From positions 31,706 through 68,709 of the forward strand of contig PLOH01000077.1 of the NCBI GenBank assembly GCA_003142955.1: a stretch of DNA of 37,004 bases. Direction: 5' to 3'. Shown piece by piece: positions 31,880 through 37,004 of this stretch. This stretch comes from Opitutia bacterium. GTDB lineage: Bacteria > Verrucomicrobiota > Verrucomicrobiia > Opitutales > Opitutaceae. The position numbers and the translations under genes were made by a program. Below the pieces are notes generated by a model. That model saw only the letters and a list, made by a program, of their open reading frames with translations, was not told the origin of the DNA and did not search any database. Each line of letters starts with the position of its first letter. Position 1 is the stretch's first letter.

Positions 31880-33574
31880 ATGAAGATCAGTCCACTTGCG
31901 GGCAAGCTGGCGCCATCTGGAATCCTCGTCAATGTGCCGCGGCTCCTCACGGCCTACTATACCGACGTCCCCGACCCTTCCGTACCGGAACAGCGGGTGG
32001 CGTTTGGCACCTCTGGGCATCGAGGTTCGTCGTTGAAGCTGGCTTTCAACGAATGGCACATCCTCGCGATCACCCAGGCGATTTGCCTGTATCGCAAACG
32101 GCAGAAAATCGCCGGCCCGCTATATATGGGCATCGACACCCACGCGCTTTCCGTTCCGGCCTGCGCCACCGCGCTGGAGGTGCTGGCGGCAAACGGCGTC
32201 GAGGTGATGCTCGCCGAAGGAGACGAATATACCCCGACCCCGGTGATTTCTCATGCGATCCTGACCTACAATCGCGGGCGAAAAACAGGGCTCGCTGACG
32301 GGATTGTCATCACGCCCTCCCACAATCCACCGCATGACGGTGGATTCAAATACAACCCGCCGACCGGCGGACCGGCGGACGAGGCCGTCACCGGTTGGAT
32401 CGAGGCAAAGGCAAACGCGTTGCTCGAAGTTCAACTCGAGGGGATAAAACGAATTCCGCACGAGCGGGCGCTGCATGCGACCACCACGCATCGCCACGAC
32501 TTTCTCAACGGTTACATCAACGACCTCGGCAACGTGGTCGACCTGGACGTCATTCGCAGCGCGAAGATCCATCTCGGCGTCGATCCGCTGGGCGGGGCGG
32601 GTGTCCATTACTGGGCGCGAATCGCCGAGCGGTATGGTTTGAATCTGACTGTGGTTGACGAGACGGTTGACTCGACGTTTAGGTTCATGACGGTGGATTG
32701 GGATGGGCAGATTCGCATGGACCCATCCTCGCGTTATGCGATGCAGCGTCTGATCGGGATGAAGGATCGTTTTGATCTCTCATTCGCTTGCGACACGGAC
32801 CACGACCGGCACGGGATTGTCACAAAGAGCGAAGGATTGTTGCCGCCGAATCACGACCTCTGCGTGGCGATTTTCTATCTATTCCAGAACCGGCCGAAGT
32901 GGTCCAAATCGGCGGCCGTCGGGAAGACCATCGTAAGCAGCCAAATGATCGACCGAATTACTGCCAAACTTGGCCGGAAGCTCTTTGAAGTGCCGGTAGG
33001 TTTTAAGTGGTTCGTGGACGGTTTGCTCGACGGCTCGCTGGGGTTCGGCGGCGAGGAGAGCGCAGGATCGGTCTTCCTGCGCCTGAATGGAGACGTTTGG
33101 ACAACGGACAAGGACGGATTCATCCCCTGTTTGCTCGCCGCAGAAAGCACCGTGCGGACGGGCCGCGATCCGGCGGCAATCTATCGCGAATTTAAGGCCG
33201 AGTTGGGTGATCCAGCTTATGACCGTGTCGATGCCCCGGCCACGCCGGAACAAAAGGAGCGGTTGGCGGAACTCTCACCGCAGCAGGTAAAGCTCTCCGC
33301 TTTGGCGGGTGAAAAAATCCAGACCATCCTCACCCGGGCTCCAGGCAACCATGCGCCGATTGGCGGGTTGAAAGTGGTGGCTGATAGCGGCTGGTTCGCA
33401 ACGCGTCCGTCTGGCACCGAGAATATCTATAAGATCTACGCCGAGAGCTTCCAGGGAGAGGAGCATCTGCACCGCATCCTGGCAGAAGCTCAGACGATCA
33501 TCGACGCGGCGCTGGCGGCATCCTCCCAGAAGCCGGGCGTTCTTCCCAAATCAAAACCCAAAAAGAAGTCATGA
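31880..33574 (+). CDS. pgm: Alpha-D-glucose phosphate-specific phosphoglucomutase
   Basis: Interconverts glucose 1-phosphate and glucose 6-phosphate; 564 residues, close to the usual 545. FGTSGHRGSS lies near residue 42, the phosphoserine loop ITPSHNPPHDGG holds S147, and the metal loop CDTDHDRHG (D305, D307, D309) follows. Then come GGEESAG in the sugar-binding loop and RPSGTENIYKIYAES at the C-terminal phosphate site. A GGA-rich ribosome site (GAAGGAAACGTC) precedes the ATG. Its stop overlaps the glucan phosphorylase start by ATGA, so glucose 1-phosphate made by that enzyme is passed to this one from the same transcript. Confidence 0.96.
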   Translation: MKISPLAGKLAPSGILVNVPRLLTAYYTDVPDPSVPEQRVAFGTSGHRGSSLKLAFNEWHILAITQAICLYRKRQKIAGPLYMGIDTHALSVPACATALEVLAANGVEVMLAEGDEYTPTPVISHAILTYNRGRKTGLADGIVITPSHNPPHDGGFKYNPPTGGPADEAVTGWIEAKANALLEVQLEGIKRIPHERALHATTTHRHDFLNGYINDLGNVVDLDVIRSAKIHLGVDPLGGAGVHYWARIAERYGLNLTVVDETVDSTFRFMTVDWDGQIRMDPSSRYAMQRLIGMKDRFDLSFACDTDHDRHGIVTKSEGLLPPNHDLCVAIFYLFQNRPKWSKSAAVGKTIVSSQMIDRITAKLGRKLFEVPVGFKWFVDGLLDGSLGFGGEESAGSVFLRLNGDVWTTDKDGFIPCLLAAESTVRTGRDPAAIYREFKAELGDPAYDRVDAPATPEQKERLAELSPQQVKLSALAGEKIQTILTRAPGNHAPIGGLKVVADSGWFATRPSGTENIYKIYAESFQGEEHLHRILAEAQTIIDAALAASSQKPGVLPKSKPKKKS

Positions 33575-36117
33575 ACAAACCACCTCCGGTCAGCAAGCCG
33601 ATCAATAGTCCTTTAACGGCGAAAATCGAAGGATTCGATTCTCTGGCGGAACTGGCCCTCGATCTTCGCTGGTCGTGGAGTCATGCCACCGACGACGTTT
33701 GGCGGCAGCTCGATCCCGCGCTATGGGACTCGACGCAAAACCCATGGGTGGTCCTGCAGACAGTCTCGAAAGACAAGCTTCGTCGTGTGCTGGCCGATTC
33801 CTCATTCCGCAAGAGCGTGGATGACCAGCTGGAAAAGAAGCGGCAGGCGGCAACGACGTCGGCGTGGTTTCAGAAAAGTCATCCGCGGGGCCCCTTGAAA
33901 TGTGTCGCGTATTTCAGCATGGAATACATGTTGAGCGAAGCGCTGCCCATCTATTCCGGCGGGCTCGGCAACGTTGCGGGCGATCAACTCAAGGCCGCGA
34001 GCGACCTAGGCGTGCCAGTCGTTGCCGTGGGGTTGCTTTACCAGCAGGGCTATTTTCGCCAGGAGATCGACAGGGATGGCGCACAACAGGCGCTCTACCC
34101 GTACAATGACCCCGGACAATTGCCCATCACGCCCTTGCGGCAGCCGAACGGCGAGTGGCTGCGACTTGAAATTGTATTACCCGGTTTCTCGGTCTGGCTG
34201 CGCGCCTGGGAGGTGCAGGTTGGTCGGGTTAAACTTTACTTGCTGGACAGCAACGATGCGGCAAACTTTCCCGCGCATCGGGGAATCACAAGCGAGTTAT
34301 ACGGCGGCGGTCCCGAGTTGCGCCTCAAGCAGGAGATGATGCTCGGGATTGGCGGCTGGCGCTTGTTCGCGGCTCTCGGCCTTCATCCCGACGTATGTCA
34401 CTTGAATGAAGGCCACGCGGCGTTCGCCGTGCTGGAGCGCGCCCGCGCTTTCATGAAGGGAAATGCACAGCCCTTTGACGTCGCCCTGGCCGCCACGCGG
34501 GCGGGAAACCTCTTCACCACCCATACGGCGGTGGCCGCCGGCTTTGATCGTTTCACTCCTGCGCTCATCGAGCAATACCTCGGTCGCTATGCCACGCAAA
34601 AGCTCGGCATCACGCTCCACGACTTGCTCGCCTTGGGCCGACAGAATCCGGACGACGCGTCAGAGAGTTTCAACATGGCCTATCTGGCGATTCGCGGAAG
34701 CGGTGCGGTGAATGCGGTAAGTCGCTTGCATGGCCACGTAAGCCGGCACTTATTCGGGGCGCTTTTCCCTAACTGGCCGGCCGACGAAGTGCCAATCGGA
34801 CATGTGACCAACGGAGTCCACATGCCGACCTGGGACTCGGCTGCCGCCGACGATTTCTGGACGAAGGCCTGTGGCAAAGACCGCTGGCTAGGGATGAAGG
34901 AAAATTTGGAGCAGGACATTCGCCGCGTCTCCGACGACAGCCTCTGGCAATTTCGCATCTCCACCAGCAAGTCTCTGGTTGAATACACCCGCGAGCGTCT
35001 GGCTCAGCACTATGCTGCCGCCGGAGCACCGCCCGAGACAGTTGAAGAGGCGAAACGTCTCTTTGACCCCAATGCGTTGACACTGGGGTTTGCGCGGCGC
35101 TTTGCGACCTACAAAAGACCAAACTTGCTCCTGCACGACCCAGAGCGACTGCTGCGCTTGCTGTCCAATCCGCAGCGCCCCGTGCAACTCATCATTGCGG
35201 GCAAGGCGCATCCGGCGGACACGGCGGGACAGGCCCTGATCCAGAAATGGATCCAGTTCATTCGCCGGCCGGAGGTCCGTCCGCATGCGGTTTTCCTGAG
35301 CGACTACGACATGCATTTGACCGGACGGCTGGTCCAGGGGGTGGATGTGTGGCTCAACACGCCAAGGCGGCCCTGGGAGGCGTGTGGCACGAGCGGCATG
35401 AAGGTGCTGGTCAACGGCGGCCTCAATCTTTCGGAATTGGACGGCTGGTGGGCGGAAGCCTACGCGCCTGAAGTGGGCTGGGCACTCGGTGACGGTCAGG
35501 AACACGGCAGCGATCCAGCCTGGGACGCGGTCGAAGCCGAGGCGCTCTACGAACGGCTCGAATGCGAAGTAATTCCCGAGTTCTACAACCGCAATGAAAA
35601 GGGCATTCCCACTGCCTGGGTCGCTCGGATGCGCGAAAGCATGGCGCGATTGACCCCGCGCTTCTCCGCCAGCCGCGCCGTGATCGAATACACGGAGCAA
35701 CACTATCTACCGGCAGCGGTTGCCTACCACTCGCGCGCTGCCAACAAAGGCGCCATCGGCAGGCAGATGGTCGATTGGCAACACCGGCTGGAACAGAATT
35801 GGGCGACGCTGCACTTCGGCGAGGTGAAGGTGGAGACACGCGACGGGAAACACATCATTGAAGTACAAGTTGGCCTCCATGGCCTCGATCCAAAGGCGGT
35901 ACGGGTGGAGCTTTATGCCGACGGAATGAACGGCGGCCCGCCTGTGCGGCAGGAAATGACCTGTCTCCACCCATTGGCCGATGAGTCGGGTGGGTACGCT
36001 TACAGCGCGACCGTGTCTGCGTCCCGTTCACCAACGGACTACACGGCACGGGTGATGCCTCAATTCGAAGCCGTTGCAATCCCGCTCGAAAATCGACGGA
36101 TCTTATGGCAACGATAA
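33571..36117 (+). CDS. glgP: Alpha-glucan (glycogen) phosphorylase
   Basis: Releases glucose 1-phosphate from glycogen or maltodextrin; 848 residues. It belongs to the class with the N-terminal DUF3417 domain (FDSLAELALDLRWSWSHATD near residue 23), unlike the E. coli GlgP type. Next come VAYFSMEYMLSEALPIYSGG and LGNVAGDQLKAASDLG, the substrate region GHVTNGVHMPTWDS, and FARRFATYKRPNLLLHDPER. The PLP lysine is K611 in ACGTSGMKVLVNGGLNLSEL. The C-terminal 90 residues form an extra beta-rich domain. It starts in an overlap with pgm and ends in a one-base overlap (TAATG) with glgX. Confidence 0.96.
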   Translation: MNKPPPVSKPINSPLTAKIEGFDSLAELALDLRWSWSHATDDVWRQLDPALWDSTQNPWVVLQTVSKDKLRRVLADSSFRKSVDDQLEKKRQAATTSAWFQKSHPRGPLKCVAYFSMEYMLSEALPIYSGGLGNVAGDQLKAASDLGVPVVAVGLLYQQGYFRQEIDRDGAQQALYPYNDPGQLPITPLRQPNGEWLRLEIVLPGFSVWLRAWEVQVGRVKLYLLDSNDAANFPAHRGITSELYGGGPELRLKQEMMLGIGGWRLFAALGLHPDVCHLNEGHAAFAVLERARAFMKGNAQPFDVALAATRAGNLFTTHTAVAAGFDRFTPALIEQYLGRYATQKLGITLHDLLALGRQNPDDASESFNMAYLAIRGSGAVNAVSRLHGHVSRHLFGALFPNWPADEVPIGHVTNGVHMPTWDSAAADDFWTKACGKDRWLGMKENLEQDIRRVSDDSLWQFRISTSKSLVEYTRERLAQHYAAAGAPPETVEEAKRLFDPNALTLGFARRFATYKRPNLLLHDPERLLRLLSNPQRPVQLIIAGKAHPADTAGQALIQKWIQFIRRPEVRPHAVFLSDYDMHLTGRLVQGVDVWLNTPRRPWEACGTSGMKVLVNGGLNLSELDGWWAEAYAPEVGWALGDGQEHGSDPAWDAVEAEALYERLECEVIPEFYNRNEKGIPTAWVARMRESMARLTPRFSASRAVIEYTEQHYLPAAVAYHSRAANKGAIGRQMVDWQHRLEQNWATLHFGEVKVETRDGKHIIEVQVGLHGLDPKAVRVELYADGMNGGPPVRQEMTCLHPLADESGGYAYSATVSASRSPTDYTARVMPQFEAVAIPLENRRILWQR

Positions 36118-37004
36118 TGGCAACAGCCAACCGCGGGGTTGGACACGATTCCACCGCGAAGATTTCAAATCCCGATGAAATTCGGGCTGGCTCACCCCTG
36201 CCCCTGGGAACCCTGGAAACCCGGGGAGGGGCGAATTTCGCCATCTTCAGCCGGGATGCCAGCCGCGTTCAGCTGGAATTGTTCGACCATCCCGAAGACG
36301 CCATGCCCGCCCGGGTAGTCGATCTGGATCCAGTGCGCAATCGCACTGGCGATGTCTGGCATGTTTGGGTGAAAGGGCTCGGTTCCGGTCAACTCTATGC
36401 TTACCGCATGGACGGCCCTTACGAACCCAGCGAAGGGCAACGCTTCAATATCAACAGGCTCCTTCTCGATCCCTTCGCGACCGCGATATCGCGGCTGCCT
36501 CCGTGGGATTTTGCCGCCGCGCGTGGATACGACCCGTCGGCCCCGGGTCAGGATCTGGTTCCCTGCCAGCTGGACAATTCCCGCTCGATGCCGAAATGCA
36601 TTTTTGTCAACGAGCCTTACGAGTGGGATGGAGACCGACCACCCGGGCATCCTTGGTCGAAGACAGTCATTTATGAGGTCCATATCCGCGGCTTCACCAT
36701 TCATCCCAAGTCGGGGATGGACCATGCGGGAACCTATCGAGGTCTGACGGAAAAGATTCCCTATCTCAAAGATCTAGGGGTGACGGCGGTGGAGCTGATG
36801 CCCGTGCAGGAGTTCAACGAAACTTCTCTGACGCGCAGGAATCCGCAGACAAATCAACTGCTCCGAAATTACTGGGGATACGATCCCGTACTCTTCTGTG
36901 CGCCCAAAGCTTCCTACAGCAATGCGGGAGGTTTGGGCCAGCAGACGGTGGAATTCAAGGAAATGGTCCGCGCCTTTCACCAGGCCGGCATCGAAGTGAT
37001 TCTG
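36117..37004 (+). CDS. glgX: Glycogen debranching enzyme GlgX, N-terminal part (runs off the window)
   Basis: The ATG at 36117 overlaps the glgP stop by one base, and the frame stays open to the window edge (296 codons). Residues 24-115 are the CBM48/isoamylase N-domain: PLPLGTLETRGGANFAIFSR, then VWHVWVKGLGSGQLYAYRMD and GPYEPSEGQRFNINRLLLDP. The GH13 barrel begins at KTVIYEVHIRGFTIHPKSGM, with DLGVTAVELMPVQEFNETSL and the NYWGYDPVLFCAPKASYS segment. The catalytic aspartate, glutamate and second aspartate lie beyond the edge. GlgX removes the short branches left by the phosphorylase. Substrate and family are clear. Confidence 0.94.
   Translation, partial: MATANRGVGHDSTAKISNPDEIRAGSPLPLGTLETRGGANFAIFSRDASRVQLELFDHPEDAMPARVVDLDPVRNRTGDVWHVWVKGLGSGQLYAYRMDGPYEPSEGQRFNINRLLLDPFATAISRLPPWDFAAARGYDPSAPGQDLVPCQLDNSRSMPKCIFVNEPYEWDGDRPPGHPWSKTVIYEVHIRGFTIHPKSGMDHAGTYRGLTEKIPYLKDLGVTAVELMPVQEFNETSLTRRNPQTNQLLRNYWGYDPVLFCAPKASYSNAGGLGQQTVEFKEMVRAFHQAGIEVIL

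Overview
This is a GC-rich bacterial chromosomal window. Several genes are of types I associate with Verrucomicrobiota: a small DUF2934-like protein, a 77-residue two-helix membrane protein, a PRC-barrel stress protein, an SDR with a GGTG-type loop, and short GTAG-headed palindromes. That placement is an inference from gene content; the window holds no rRNA marker.

Layout. (1) 1-5652 is housekeeping. A leftward ruvX-truA-comF-accD cluster is followed by a rightward MoeB/rhodanese protein, a leftward class IV aminotransferase and a leftward coiled-coil/HTH protein with a clear terminator. (2) 5700-9770 mixes intact genes (SDR oxidoreductase, HTH/metallo-beta-lactamase fusion, DCC thiol oxidoreductase) with palindromic elements and remnants of a DoxX protein, a histidine kinase and an HtrA-like protease. 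(3) 9778-11528 has an exopolysaccharide sugar transferase and a membrane-anchored helical-bundle protein. (4) 11733-17881 is a mobile region around tRNA-Cys. Two unrelated broken integrases point away from the tRNA, followed by an excisionase-like HTH, a hipBA toxin-antitoxin pair with a palindromic operator, and a complete IS1634-type element whose transposase has lost one base. (5) 17928-22062 holds two coupled operons: leader peptide, DUF4062-like, cNMP-binding/DUF1003 and LTXXQ genes, then pqiA-pqiA-pqiB. (6) 22341-25435 has small stress-type genes and remnants of a ClC channel and a class I aldolase. (7) 25463-37004 is a sensor kinase and sigma-54 activator pair followed by a stress and glycogen block: a response regulator fused to an AMPK-type glycogen-binding domain, a GSP17M-like protein, a slipin, RpiB, MarC, phosphoglucomutase, glucan phosphorylase and the start of GlgX.

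How it fits together. Pgm, GlgP and GlgX overlap by 1-4 bases and form a glycogen breakdown operon. Upstream, the NtrC-type activator gene is followed by an inverted repeat and a good -24/-12 match directly before the receiver/glycogen-binding gene. A plausible, untested reading is that an envelope or energy signal, relayed by the kinase/activator pair, switches on a regulator that senses or sits on glycogen. The window also shows at least seven decayed genes, several with single-base losses.
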